Source: Chitinophaga rhizosphaerae (GTDB lineage Bacteria; Bacteroidota; Bacteroidia; Chitinophagales; Chitinophagaceae). From it: a stretch of DNA of 64,000 nt. The stretch is taken from assembly GCF_003958645.1 (NCBI RefSeq), contig NZ_RXLO01000003.1, positions 310,001 through 374,000 of the forward strand, in the 5' to 3' direction. A model generated the notes under the pieces. The model saw only the letters and a list, made by a program, of their open reading frames with translations, had not been told where the DNA came from and did not search any database. Of the stretch, positions 21,751-32,000 are shown in pieces. Both the position numbers and the translations under genes were made by a program. Numbering within the stretch: the first letter of the stretch is position 1; each line of letters starts with the position of its first letter.

Positions 21751-24700
21751 ATGAAGAAACGCATGAATCCCGCGGCGCCGGCCGGTGGCGCGGGCATCCG
21801 GAGGCGGAAGGCCCCTCCGGCCCTGCACCTTTTGCTACTGCTGGCGCTCTTTGCCGGAATGCGGTCTGTGGCGGCCGTCCGCGTGCAAGACATCCCGCTG
21901 AACGTACAGGTGCGCGACGCCGGCCTGGAAACCATCATCAAGATCATCCGCCAGCAAAGCGATTACCTTTTTATTTTCAAAGACGAGAACCTCGCGCGCC
22001 TCAACAGCCGCATTACCCTGCAAATGCAGAACGCATCGATCCGGGAAGTGATGGACAAGTGCCTCGAAGGGTCGCCGCTTACGTACCGTATCGTCGATAA
22101 AACCGTCATCCTCATGAGCCGCGACGAGCCGGCCAAAGCCGCCGTGAAACTGACGGGTGTGGTGACCGATGCCGACAGCAGGGAACCTTTGCCCGGTGTG
22201 TCCGTAGCCCTGAAAGGCGCTTCCGGCGGAACGGTAACCGATGCCAACGGGCGCTTCGCCGTGCAGAATGCAGACCTTCCGGCCACGCTGGTGTTCACCT
22301 TCATCGGCTACACTTCCAAAACCATAACGGTCGCAGACGATAAACCCCTCCAGATCTTCCTCCAGCGCGAAACCCGCAACATCCAGCAGGTAGTGGTGGT
22401 AGGATACGGCACCCAAAAGAAAACGGAGCTCACCGGTTCCATCAGCACTTTCCGGCCCGACGAGCTGAACGCACGGCCGGTGTTAGGCCCCGACCAAATG
22501 TTGCAGGGGCGCATGCCGGGCGTGAATATCTCTTCCGCTTCCGGGATGCCCGGGGCAGCGCTGCGCGTGAGCGTCCGCGGAACGGGATCGCTGAGCGCCA
22601 GCAATGAGCCGCTGTACGTGATCGACGGTGTGCCCATCATTCCGCACGACGCCGGGATGTTCAATTTCGGCGGACGGATGAACCCGCTCTCGCAGTTGAA
22701 CCCGCAAGACATCGCCTCCGTCGAAGTACTGAAAGACGCCGCGTCGGCCGCCATTTACGGGTCCCGCGCCACCAACGGCGTGGTGCTCATCACCACTAAA
22801 AGCGGGAAGAAAGGCACCGGCCAGCTGAGCCTCAACGCCTGGACGGGCATGTCGGAGGTGATGAACCTGCACAAGATCAAAATGGCGGATGCTGAACTTT
22901 ACCTCGAAGTCGCCAACGAAGCGATCGATAATTACAACAAACAATACGGCTACGAGCCCGGCAACAGTAAATTCATCCAGGGGATCAACCATCCCTATCC
23001 CGGGTTGCCCGATACCGACTGGATGGACCTGGTGCTGCGGAAAGCCTGGTCGCAGAACGTGGACCTGTCCGTTTCCGGCGGGAACGATAAAACCACGTAT
23101 TACATTTCCGGCGGGTTCCTCAACCAGCAGGGCACCATCATCCACAACGACCTGAAAAAATACACGGGCCGCATCAACCTGGCCAGCGAGCCCCTCAGCT
23201 GGCTGCGCACCGGTGTGAACCTGAGCTTCAGCTTTTCGGACAACAACCGCGTGCCCGGCTCCAACCTCGGCTCCACCGTGATGGGGCGCAGCTTGCCGCA
23301 ACGGCCGTTCGACCGGCCCTACAAACCCGATGGCTCGTATTATGTGGGCGGCACTTCCGACCTGGTGTACCACAATCCCATCCAGATATTGAAAGAAGAA
23401 GTGGCGCGGTTACAAAGTTACCGCATGATCGGCAATGCCTTCGCGGAACTGCGGCTCCTGCCAGGACTGACGTACAAAACATCCTTCGGTACGGATCTTG
23501 GACTTACCAACGATTATGTGTACTACAACGCCAAACATCCATACGGAACGGGCAACGGGCGGATCGCGGATAACCGTCGCTGGATGACGAACATCCTCCT
23601 CGAAAATACCCTGACCTATTCCAAGCTTTTTGGTCAGCTGAAGCTGGACGTCCTGGGCGGGCATTCGTTCCAGCGGGTGATGACCTCTACCAGCGGCATC
23701 GATGGCAACGGTTTTCCCGCACCTTCGTTCGACGTGCTGGATGCGGCTTCCGTCATCAACAACGCTACTACCAACCTTTATGGGAACGCGATGGAATCTT
23801 ATTTCGGGCGTGCGAATGTGGCGTTCCGGGAGCGGTATTTGCTGGGCGCTTCCATCAGAACGGACGGGTCGTCGCGCTTTTCACCGGAAAACCGTTATGG
23901 ATATTTTCCTTCTGTTTCGGCAGGATGGCAGGTATCTAAAGAGCCCTGGTGGCAGATGCCCGCTACCGATCTGAAATTGCGCATGAGCTATGGCGCTACC
24001 GGCAACCAGGAAGGCGTGAGCAACTACGCGTACCAGGCTTTGACGGGTGGCGGATTTAACTACGACGGTAAAAGCGGGATCGCCATCACGGGTTTCGGCA
24101 ACGATGCCCTCACCTGGGAAAAGGCCAACCAGTTCGACGCCGGCGTGGAAATCGCCCTTTGGAAAGGAGCGCTCAACTTCACGGTGGATTACTTCGTGAA
24201 AAACACGACGAACCTCCTTTACAACATGCCCATTCACGCCACATCCGGCTTCACCAGCATCACGAGCAACATCGGGTCCATGCGCAATAAGGGCCTGGAA
24301 GCCGCCGTGAGCGCCAATTACCGGTTTGGTGAGCTGCAATGGCAGTCGGATTTCAACATCTCCTTTATCCGCAACCGCATCACTTCCCTCATCGGCAATA
24401 CCGATCTGCTTTCCGTCGGCAGCAACCGCGGCCTGCAGGTTGGGAAAGATATCGGCAGCATCTGGGTGTATAAAATGCTCGGCATTTTCCAGGACGATAA
24501 GGAAGTGCCAGCACCGCAGTATAAAACCGGTGTTCGCGCAGGCGACGTACATTACGAAGACCTCAACGGCGACGGCGTCATCGATATCAACGACCGCCAG
24601 GTGGTAGGCAGCTCCAATCCCGATTTCTTCGGCGGATGGAACAATACTTTCCGGTACAAAAATTTCGACCTGACGGTTTTCCTCAACTATACCTACGGCG

Positions 24701-25119
24701 GCGATGTGTATGCCACCTCGCGCATCATGGTGGAAAGGCTGGGGCAGAACGGGACGAACAACTTCAGGCGCATCGCCGAATCCCGCTGGACGGGGCCGGG
24801 CACGAGCAATACCGTTCCCCGCGCGATCTACAACCAGGCGCATAACCTGGCGAACTCGTCGCGGTGGCTGGAAGACGGGAGTTTCCTGCGCTTGCGGACC
24901 GTATCATTGGGATACGAACTGCCGCAGTCCTGGCTGCAACGTGCGCATATCAAGCGTTTGCGCGTGTATGCACAGGCGGATAACCTGGGGCTGTGGACGA
25001 AATACTCCGGCCTCGATCCGGAAGTGTCGTCCGACCTGGACCCGCGTTTCCTCGGGGAAGACAACCTCGTGCTGCCGCAGCCGCGTTCCTTCAATTTCGG
25101 CATCAACCTGCATTTTTAA
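21751..25119 (+). CDS. SusC-family TonB-linked transporter with STN signalling domain
   Basis: From the ATG at 21751 the protein has 1122 residues; a frame open from 21652 adds a cysteine- and arginine-rich extension and is less likely. After an arginine-rich signal region (about 1-48) comes an STN domain (VQVRDAGLETIIKIIRQQSD to about residue 130) that should touch the FecR protein in the periplasm. Then follow a carboxypeptidase-regulatory-like domain, the SusC signature (QQVVVVGYGTQKKTELTGSI), the plug and the barrel, ending FNFGINLHF. With the sigma and FecR genes upstream it both imports its substrate and signals its presence. SusD follows after 21 bases. Confidence 0.93.
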   Translation: MKKRMNPAAPAGGAGIRRRKAPPALHLLLLLALFAGMRSVAAVRVQDIPLNVQVRDAGLETIIKIIRQQSDYLFIFKDENLARLNSRITLQMQNASIREVMDKCLEGSPLTYRIVDKTVILMSRDEPAKAAVKLTGVVTDADSREPLPGVSVALKGASGGTVTDANGRFAVQNADLPATLVFTFIGYTSKTITVADDKPLQIFLQRETRNIQQVVVVGYGTQKKTELTGSISTFRPDELNARPVLGPDQMLQGRMPGVNISSASGMPGAALRVSVRGTGSLSASNEPLYVIDGVPIIPHDAGMFNFGGRMNPLSQLNPQDIASVEVLKDAASAAIYGSRATNGVVLITTKSGKKGTGQLSLNAWTGMSEVMNLHKIKMADAELYLEVANEAIDNYNKQYGYEPGNSKFIQGINHPYPGLPDTDWMDLVLRKAWSQNVDLSVSGGNDKTTYYISGGFLNQQGTIIHNDLKKYTGRINLASEPLSWLRTGVNLSFSFSDNNRVPGSNLGSTVMGRSLPQRPFDRPYKPDGSYYVGGTSDLVYHNPIQILKEEVARLQSYRMIGNAFAELRLLPGLTYKTSFGTDLGLTNDYVYYNAKHPYGTGNGRIADNRRWMTNILLENTLTYSKLFGQLKLDVLGGHSFQRVMTSTSGIDGNGFPAPSFDVLDAASVINNATTNLYGNAMESYFGRANVAFRERYLLGASIRTDGSSRFSPENRYGYFPSVSAGWQVSKEPWWQMPATDLKLRMSYGATGNQEGVSNYAYQALTGGGFNYDGKSGIAITGFGNDALTWEKANQFDAGVEIALWKGALNFTVDYFVKNTTNLLYNMPIHATSGFTSITSNIGSMRNKGLEAAVSANYRFGELQWQSDFNISFIRNRITSLIGNTDLLSVGSNRGLQVGKDIGSIWVYKMLGIFQDDKEVPAPQYKTGVRAGDVHYEDLNGDGVIDINDRQVVGSSNPDFFGGWNNTFRYKNFDLTVFLNYTYGGDVYATSRIMVERLGQNGTNNFRRIAESRWTGPGTSNTVPRAIYNQAHNLANSSRWLEDGSFLRLRTVSLGYELPQSWLQRAHIKRLRVYAQADNLGLWTKYSGLDPEVSSDLDPRFLGEDNLVLPQPRSFNFGINLHF

Positions 25120-25140
25120 ACAACCGAAGCAAACATCGTC

Positions 25141-26427
25141 ATGAAAAGAATATTGATACCGGCACTGATCATGGGCAGCCTCGCGGTTGCATCCTGCAGC
25201 AAGATGCTGGACGTGAAATCGCATTCGGCGGTAGCCACCCAATCATTGTCGGAAGCCGACGTGGAAGCCTTTTTGACAGGCGTGTACAACAGGGTGCAGA
25301 ACGCGCCCGGATCGGAGTCGTACATTTCGTTCGACATCGTGGGCGGCAACCTCATCAACTCCGGCGCTACCAGCGACGGGGGGCTGAATACCTTCATCAG
25401 TAACGTGCTGCGGCCCGAGAACGGGCTCATGTCCGCCGCCTGGAACGGGTATTATTCCTCACTGTACCAGGTGAACAACCTGCTGGAAACCCTCGGCCGG
25501 ATGAGCCCTTCCGCCCGCAAAACGGAAATTGAAGGGATCGTACACTTCTTCCGCGGGCTCATCTATTACAACCTCGTCACCCGCTGGGGCGGCGTGCCGG
25601 TGCTGGAAAAAAATACTTCCGAAAAAGTAAGGCGCAACACCGAAGCGCAAACCTGGGCGTTCATCGAAAAGGAACTGGAAATCGCCATCGCACAGGCTCC
25701 GGCGTATACGTCCGGCGGCTATTACAAAGTGACGAACATGGGCGCAAAGGCGCTGATGGCGCGGGTGAAGCTGGCGCAAGGCAAGAAAACGGAAGCGGCG
25801 GCGCTGGCGGAAGAAGTGATCGGCAGCGGATTGTTTGCGCTGGACGCGTTCGAAAAAATCTTCCGCGCCACGGCCAATACCGAGGAAATATTTTCCTTCA
25901 AAAACCTGACCATCGAATCCTCGATCCGCGTGAGCACGCTTTTCTACACCTACGCCCACAGCGTAAAAGGCAGCTACGTATACCGGCCCACGCAGGAAAC
26001 GATGGATATGTTTTCGGCGGATGACAAGCGCACCGCCATGTCTGTAGAAACTTTCCAGGGATTGCGCGTCATCAATAAGTACCCCAGCGGCCAGTCGGGC
26101 ACCGATCCCATCGTGGTGACCCGCCTGGGAGAAATGTACCTGATCAGCGCGGAAGCGCAGGGGCTCGCAGGGCTGGGGCGGCTCAACGAGCTGCGGGCCG
26201 CGCGTGGACTGAATCCTGTTAACCCTTCCGGCGAAGCCGCCTACCTCGATGCCGTGTTGCTGGAGCGGAGAAAGGAATTGCTGGGTGAAGGGTTCAGGTG
26301 GTACGATCTCGTGCGCACCGGGAAAGCGGTGTCCACCCTCGGGATCATGGACCGGGAAGTAAAATATCCCCTGCCCATGAACGAGCTCGCCCTCAACGGC
26401 AACCTCGAACAAAACGATGATTACTAA
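25141..26427 (+). CDS. SusD/RagB-family outer membrane lipoprotein
   Basis: A 428-residue lipoprotein with lipobox LAVASC and the family opening SKMLDVKSHSAVATQSLSEA. TPR-like helices and the C-terminal RagB/SusD region (RRKELLGEGFRWYDLVRTGK, ending VKYPLPMNELALNGNLEQN) are clear. It is on the short side for SusD. It partners the STN-SusC encoded directly upstream. The ligand is unknown; the two downstream lipoproteins may act on or bind the same material. Confidence 0.92.
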   Translation: MKRILIPALIMGSLAVASCSKMLDVKSHSAVATQSLSEADVEAFLTGVYNRVQNAPGSESYISFDIVGGNLINSGATSDGGLNTFISNVLRPENGLMSAAWNGYYSSLYQVNNLLETLGRMSPSARKTEIEGIVHFFRGLIYYNLVTRWGGVPVLEKNTSEKVRRNTEAQTWAFIEKELEIAIAQAPAYTSGGYYKVTNMGAKALMARVKLAQGKKTEAAALAEEVIGSGLFALDAFEKIFRATANTEEIFSFKNLTIESSIRVSTLFYTYAHSVKGSYVYRPTQETMDMFSADDKRTAMSVETFQGLRVINKYPSGQSGTDPIVVTRLGEMYLISAEAQGLAGLGRLNELRAARGLNPVNPSGEAAYLDAVLLERRKELLGEGFRWYDLVRTGKAVSTLGIMDREVKYPLPMNELALNGNLEQNDDY

Positions 26428-26436
26428 TCCTGAAAC

Positions 26437-27357
26437 ATGATTTTTATGCGGAATAAATATAAAATGTTGTGGGCGATGACGCTGGCATACGCCCTGCTCA
26501 TCGGCTGCAAGAAAGACGAAGCCGCGGCACAGGCGCCGGTTACCCTGAAAAGCCCCCTCACCCAACGCCTCCTCGACAGCGCCGGCGTCATGGCGCAGGT
26601 GTTCAGCGACACGCTGTTCGAAGTGAGCCCCGGCATCAGGGAAACCGATATCCATTACCTGTCACGCGAAGGCTATTCCATGCGCGCGTTCATCCTGGAG
26701 GTCGAAGTCAACCATCCGAACATCCTTCTGCAGGCGGGAACGCCGTACAACGCCACGGCATACGCCATGCAAACCGTTCCCGATATTGCGAAGTACATGG
26801 AAAAGCCCGACTATCGCGTGATGGCGGCGGTGAATGCGGATTTTTTCAACACGTCTACCGGCGAACCGCGCGGCATTTACGTGAAAGACGGGAAAGTGCT
26901 CAAAACCACCTGGGCCAACGCGCGCAGCGCAACGTTCATCGGCGTGCTGAAAAACGGGAAACCCTACATCGGCGACCGCGACGATTTCGTGGCGAAGCAA
27001 AATGACCTGGAAGACGCCTTGGGCGGCGGCCCCATGCTGGTCCGCAACAACCAGGTCCTCACGCAAACCGACCTTTCCGTGGAACCCCGCACCGGCGTGG
27101 GTATGAACGAACAGGGGAAAATGTATTTCATCGTGGTGGACGGCCGCAGTTTCTACTATTCCAACGGTTGTACGATCACGCAACTGGGCCAGATGCTCAA
27201 AGCCTGCGGCTCCACGATCGCCGTGAACGTAGACGGCGGCGGCAGCAGCACGTTCATGATCAAACATCCGCTGGCAGACGTTTGGCAGGTGCGTAACCGT
27301 CCCAGCGACGGCACCAACCGCGCAGTCGGCAACGCCTGGATGATCATTTCCCGATAA
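26437..27357 (+). CDS. Phosphodiester glycosidase (NAGPA/DUF2233) lipoprotein
   Basis: A 306-residue lipoprotein (lipobox LLIGC); Met1 at 26437 or Met4 at 26446 could be the start. The rest is a phosphodiester glycosidase domain of the NAGPA family, whose mammalian namesake removes GlcNAc from a phosphodiester-linked mannose. Typical motifs are VMAAVNADFFNTSTGEPRG, ALGGGPMLV, PRTGVGMNEQGKMYFIVVDG and VNVDGGGSSTFM. It begins nine bases after SusD, so it belongs to that operon and suggests a substrate with a sugar-1-phosphodiester bond, such as a teichoic acid-like, capsular or phosphoglycan polymer. That substrate is inference. Bacterial members are also linked to exopolysaccharide metabolism. 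Confidence 0.85.
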   Translation: MIFMRNKYKMLWAMTLAYALLIGCKKDEAAAQAPVTLKSPLTQRLLDSAGVMAQVFSDTLFEVSPGIRETDIHYLSREGYSMRAFILEVEVNHPNILLQAGTPYNATAYAMQTVPDIAKYMEKPDYRVMAAVNADFFNTSTGEPRGIYVKDGKVLKTTWANARSATFIGVLKNGKPYIGDRDDFVAKQNDLEDALGGGPMLVRNNQVLTQTDLSVEPRTGVGMNEQGKMYFIVVDGRSFYYSNGCTITQLGQMLKACGSTIAVNVDGGGSSTFMIKHPLADVWQVRNRPSDGTNRAVGNAWMIISR

Positions 27358-27374
27358 CCCGAATCCATTTCAGC

Positions 27375-28688
27375 ATGAAAAAATTATTGACATACATCCT
27401 GCTGCCTGCATTCGCTTTGCTGGCGGCATGTAATAAGGACGACGATGCGGAAAAGCCCGCAACGCCTTCGATCGCGGCAGTGTATCCTTCGTCTGGCCTC
27501 CCGAATATGATCATCACGATCAAGGGTAAGAACTTCAGCACGGTCCGCCAGGACAATACCGTACAATTCAACGGCAAAGCCGCTATCGTGATAGAAGCGT
27601 CGGAAACGGCGCTGCAGGTAGTGACGCCGGCGGATGGCACCACCGGCCCCGTAACCGTTGCTACCCCGAAGGGCTCCGCGACCGGGGGGACCTTCACCTA
27701 TCTTCCGCCGCCGGAGGAATATACCGTTACCACGCTCGCCGGCGACGGTACGGCCGGTTCGTTGGACGGGCCGATTGCCACCGCGCTTTTCAAAACGGTG
27801 CAGGGCGTGGCCATCGGAGCAGACGGTTCCGTCATCGTGATCGACCGTGGTAACAACCGCATCCGCCGCATCAAGGCCGGAAACGTGACGCCCGTCGCAG
27901 GCGCCACTACCGCCGGATTTGTGAATGCCACGGGTGCAGCGGCGAGGTTCCGCCTGCCCTGGCGTGCCGTGGAAGATGCGCAGGGGAATATTTTCGTGGC
28001 CGACCGCGATAACCACGCCATCCGCAAGATCACACCGGCGGGCCTGGTGAGCACCGTGGCCGGAACCGGCACCGCAGGATTTGCGGATGGCCCTGTGGCA
28101 ACGGCGCAGTTCAATCAGCCGCTGGACATCGTGGTAGACGCGGCAGGAAATCTTTATGTGGCCGATAACCTCAATCACCGCATCCGGAAAATCGGTACCG
28201 ACGGGCAGGTAACCACCCTCGCGGGGAACGGCACCGCCGGCTTCGCGAACGGGACCGGTCTGGCCGCGCAGTTCCGCAATCCCAGCGGGCTGGAGCTGGA
28301 CAAAGACGGCAATATCCTGGTGGCGGACAGGCTGAACCACCGCATCCGTAAAGTGACACAGGCGGGAGTAGCGACCACCGTGGCGGGAGACGGGAACTCC
28401 GGCTACCTCGACGGCGATGCCGCCGGTGCAAGGTTCGCCGATCCGTATGGCATTACGGTAGATGCGATGGGCAATATCTTCGTGGCAGACCTGAACAATC
28501 ACAAGATCAGGAAGGTGTCTGCCGATGGAAAAGTAGTGTCCATCGCCGGAGGGGCGCGCGGTTTCGCCGACGGGCCCGGTGCGGGCGCGCAGCTCAATTC
28601 GCCCACCGATGTGTGTATAGACCGCGATGGTAACGTGTACGTGGCCGACCAGGCAAATCATGCTATCCGTAAACTGACGAGAAAATAG
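27375..28688 (+). CDS. IPT/TIG plus NHL-repeat lipoprotein
   Basis: A 437-residue lipoprotein (MKKLLTYILLPAFALLAAC). Residues about 33-115 form an IPT/TIG Ig-like domain (PSIAAVYPSSGLPNMIITIK). The remainder is a six-bladed NHL propeller; each blade repeats a pattern like GNIFVADRDNHAIRKIT followed by VSTVAGTGTAGFADG. Such proteins commonly close Bacteroidota Sus-type loci and are thought to be surface glycan- or protein-binding; no enzymatic residues are evident. It is the last gene of the operon (18 bases after the NAGPA gene) and precedes a terminator at 28715-28750. Confidence 0.9.
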   Translation: MKKLLTYILLPAFALLAACNKDDDAEKPATPSIAAVYPSSGLPNMIITIKGKNFSTVRQDNTVQFNGKAAIVIEASETALQVVTPADGTTGPVTVATPKGSATGGTFTYLPPPEEYTVTTLAGDGTAGSLDGPIATALFKTVQGVAIGADGSVIVIDRGNNRIRRIKAGNVTPVAGATTAGFVNATGAAARFRLPWRAVEDAQGNIFVADRDNHAIRKITPAGLVSTVAGTGTAGFADGPVATAQFNQPLDIVVDAAGNLYVADNLNHRIRKIGTDGQVTTLAGNGTAGFANGTGLAAQFRNPSGLELDKDGNILVADRLNHRIRKVTQAGVATTVAGDGNSGYLDGDAAGARFADPYGITVDAMGNIFVADLNNHKIRKVSADGKVVSIAGGARGFADGPGAGAQLNSPTDVCIDRDGNVYVADQANHAIRKLTRK

Positions 28689-28714
28689 AACGTTACTGTC
28701 TTATCCCTGTTCGT

Positions 28715-28750
28715 AACCGCGTGGGCCTTTGGCCTGCGCGGTTTCTTTTT
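28715..28750 (+). terminator. Terminator of the second Sus-type operon
   Basis: AACCGCG...GGCC and GGCC...CGCGGTT form a long stem with a TTT loop and two mismatched central positions, followed by TCTTTTT. Confidence 0.8.
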
Positions 28751-29060
28751 CTCACAATCTTGTTTGTGTGTTTGTCATCCGATTGTAATGTCGAAAACCC
28801 CGCTTCCCAAGGCGTATGCATTTCCCGCGGCGATCCTGTTTCAGCGGGATAGGTGTGTTCGCACATTTATCCTACAGGTTTGACATACTTTTGTCAACTT
28901 TGAAATCCCGTACAATTTTTCCCGCTTCGATTTATCTATTTTCCTTCCACCGCGATGAATGCTACGCATGAAAAACCTGAACCCTGTGACTATTTGCCCA
29001 AAAACCGTAGTTGACCCGAGGTAAGCAAATCAATTTATTGTATAACCAAAATCGACACAA
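28751..29060. other. Intergenic region upstream of the giant secreted protein
   Basis: No gene was found in these 310 bases. A -7-like element TACTTTTG at 28886-28893 lies inside a perfect inverted repeat TTGACA-N6-TGTCAA at 28880-28897, which would leave an untranslated leader of about 160 bases. No properly spaced -33 TTTG was seen. Confidence 0.4.
28880..28897 (+). promoter_or_regulatory. Inverted repeat overlapping a -7 element
   Basis: TTGACA and TGTCAA, six bases apart, enclose the first part of TACTTTTG, a match to the Bacteroidota -7 consensus. A protein bound here would block the promoter, so it may be an operator for the gene at 29061. Confidence 0.4.
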
Positions 29061-32000
29061 ATGAAGAAAAAGCTACTCTTCATGTCCATCCTGTGCGCAG
29101 CGATGAACGGAGAGGCATGGGCCCAGTCGGCCCCTTCACAGAAGGATTACGGCATCCTGCATGTGAACGGGAAGAAGGCCCCGCCGGATTTTGCCCGGTC
29201 CGCTTCGGCGCGCACCGCCCCATGGGCCGGCAACAATTATTACCTCCTCCAGTTTTACGACATTCCCACGGCTGCAGAAAAAGCGCAGCTATCGGCGCAT
29301 GGCATCGAGCTGCAGGGGTATTTGCCGAATTTCGCGTTTTACGCCTGGTTCGGGAAAGACGTGAAACCCTCTTCCATCCAAACCCTTAAAATCAGGGCGG
29401 TACTTACGGTAGACGGACAGTTCAAGCTCTCGCCAGAATTATTCGGCAACAAAGTCCCGGCGTCGGCCTGGGAAAACGGCTACATCAAACTGGACGTTAC
29501 GCCTTACGAGCGTACAGACGTTCCCGCACTCCGCGAACGCCTCATCCGCTCCGGTGCGCAGGTAGAAGCCCTGCCGCAAGGAAGCCGCCTCCTCCGCGTG
29601 AAAGTGCCGCTGTTATTGCTGCAGGCGCTGGTGGCGGAAAAGGAAATCCAGTTCATCAGCGTGAGCGCCGGGGAACCTGTTCCTGAATTCGATCAGAACA
29701 ACTTCGGCCGTTCCAACGTCATCAACAGCGGCAATGGCGGCGTGCTTTACAATGGCAAAGGCATTACGACGATGGTAAAGGAAGGTGATGCGGTAAACGA
29801 TAATATCGATTTTGCCGGCCGGCTCGATATCCGGAACCTCGGCCCGGAAGGCCCCGGCAGTCACGCTACGGGCTGCGCCAACCGGCTCGGGCATGCGGGC
29901 AACACCGACCCGTCGCTGCGCTCGAACGCATGGGGCGCGCGGATCATTTCCACCGGCGGGCTCGACTATTATTCCGCCTACGCCGATTCCGCCACAAAGT
30001 TGCGGATCGTGAACATGTCGTACGGTTGGGGGACAGATGCCGGTTACAACGGGGAATCCGTGAACCACGACCGCACCATCCGCCAGCTGCCCGAATTCAT
30101 GCTCGTGTATTCGTCGGGCAACTCGGGCGGCAACGTCACCAACGGCGGGAAATACAATGGAATCGCGGGTTGGGGCAACCTGACCGGGAACCCCAAACAT
30201 GCGAAGAACCTCCTGGTGGTGAGCGGCACCAACTACGAAGACGTGTTTTACGACTGGACCTGTAAAGGCCCGGCGTTCGACGGCCGCGTGAAACCCGAGC
30301 TGTCGATCGAAGGTTCCGAAGGCACTTCGTTCGCCGCGCCGAAAGTAGCGGGGATGATGGCCATTTTATATGATGCATTTAAGGGCGAAACGGGCGCTGC
30401 TTCGCTGAAATCCGCCATGATCAAAGCGATCATGATGAACACAGCGGATGATATCCACAATCCCGGCATCGATTTTAAAACCGGTTATGGCCGTCCGAAC
30501 ATGCGGCGGGCATATGAAGTCATCAAACAGCGTTTATTCATCACCGATAGCATGCAGCAGGGCGGGCAAAAGAATTTCGCCATACAGGTGCCTTCGGGAA
30601 CGAAGCAGTTGCGCGTGATGCTGTACTGGTCCGATTATGAAGCTACGGCGGGCACGGCCAAGGCGCTCGTGAACGATCTCGACATGACGCTGGCCGCGCC
30701 GGGAGGCGGTGTTTCCCTGCCCTGGGTGCTCGATACCACGGCAAACCCCGTCAACCTGAACCTTCCGCCCACGCGCAACGCCGATCACCTCAACAATACA
30801 GAACAGATCACGATCGACGATCCCTCGGCGGGGGAGTACACGGTGAATATCTCCGGGTACCAGGTGCCGCAGGGCGTGCAGGAATACTATATTACATACG
30901 AGTTCGTCCGCGACGAGGTGAACATGGCCTTCCCCATCGGCGGTGAATCGCTCATCCCCGGCAACGAGATTTATGTGCGCTGGGATGCACTCGGTTCCGC
31001 AACGCCTTTCGATCTGCATTACTCTGCAGACAATGGTTCCAGCTGGTCGCCCATTGCTACGGGCATCGCCGGCGGCTCGCGTGCCTATAAATGGAAAATG
31101 CCGGCTGCGGCGGGGAAATACCTCGTCCGCGTCACGCGCGGCGCGTTGGTGGATACTTCTTCCACCTTCAGCATCTTCCCCGTTCCGGCCAATTTTAAAA
31201 TCGATTGGGTGTGCGATACCGCCATGCAGCTTCGCTGGAACAGTACGCCGGGAACATCCGGATACGAAGTTTTCCGGCTGGGGCAGCAGTATATGGAACC
31301 TGTTCTCCAAACCGCCGACACCGTGATTACGCTGCATGCCGACAGCTCGCGGGAAGAATGGTTCGCCGTCCGCGCGATCGGGGCTAACGGGGAACAGGGC
31401 CTCCGCAGCCTGGCGATCATGAAACGGCAAGGAACGTTCCGTTGCGATCACCTGCAAACCTCCGCAGCATTGCGCGTTCGGAAAGACAGTGTGGTACTGG
31501 CGGGAACCGTGAACCCGCACCGTTTGGCGGTTTCGGATCTCGTGTTCGAATACGGCCCCACCACGGCCTATGGCCAACAGGTTTCCGTTCCGGGTACATT
31601 TACGGGGGCAGACGATATCCCGGTAAACCAACTCGCGGCTGTAGCGCTCACGAGCGGGGAATCCTGGCATTTCAGGATGCGGGCTACGGTGAACGGGCAG
31701 ACCGTTTACAGCGGCGATGCGCAGTTCCTGCCTTCGCCCGGGCTGGCAGCCGGTTTCAACGGCGAGCAATCCATCACCATGGGGCCCAATAACGCCATCG
31801 ACGGCGCCAAACCGCGGACCGTGGCCATGTGGGCGAAAGCGGACGTGTTCGACGAAGGCGGCCTGTTCATGACCGGATCCACCGGCACCACGTACGGCGA
31901 GTTTTCTTTCAAAACCCTCACGGCAGACAATACCTGGCGCGCGCAGTTCTGGAACAACAACCGCGATTTCACCCTGCCCGACAGTAAAGGCGAATGGCAC

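Noticed and set aside
27720-28680. A DNA repeat array or CRISPR in the NHL gene
   Set aside because: The periodic sequence is the coding of NHL propeller blades; there are no identical repeats with unique spacers.
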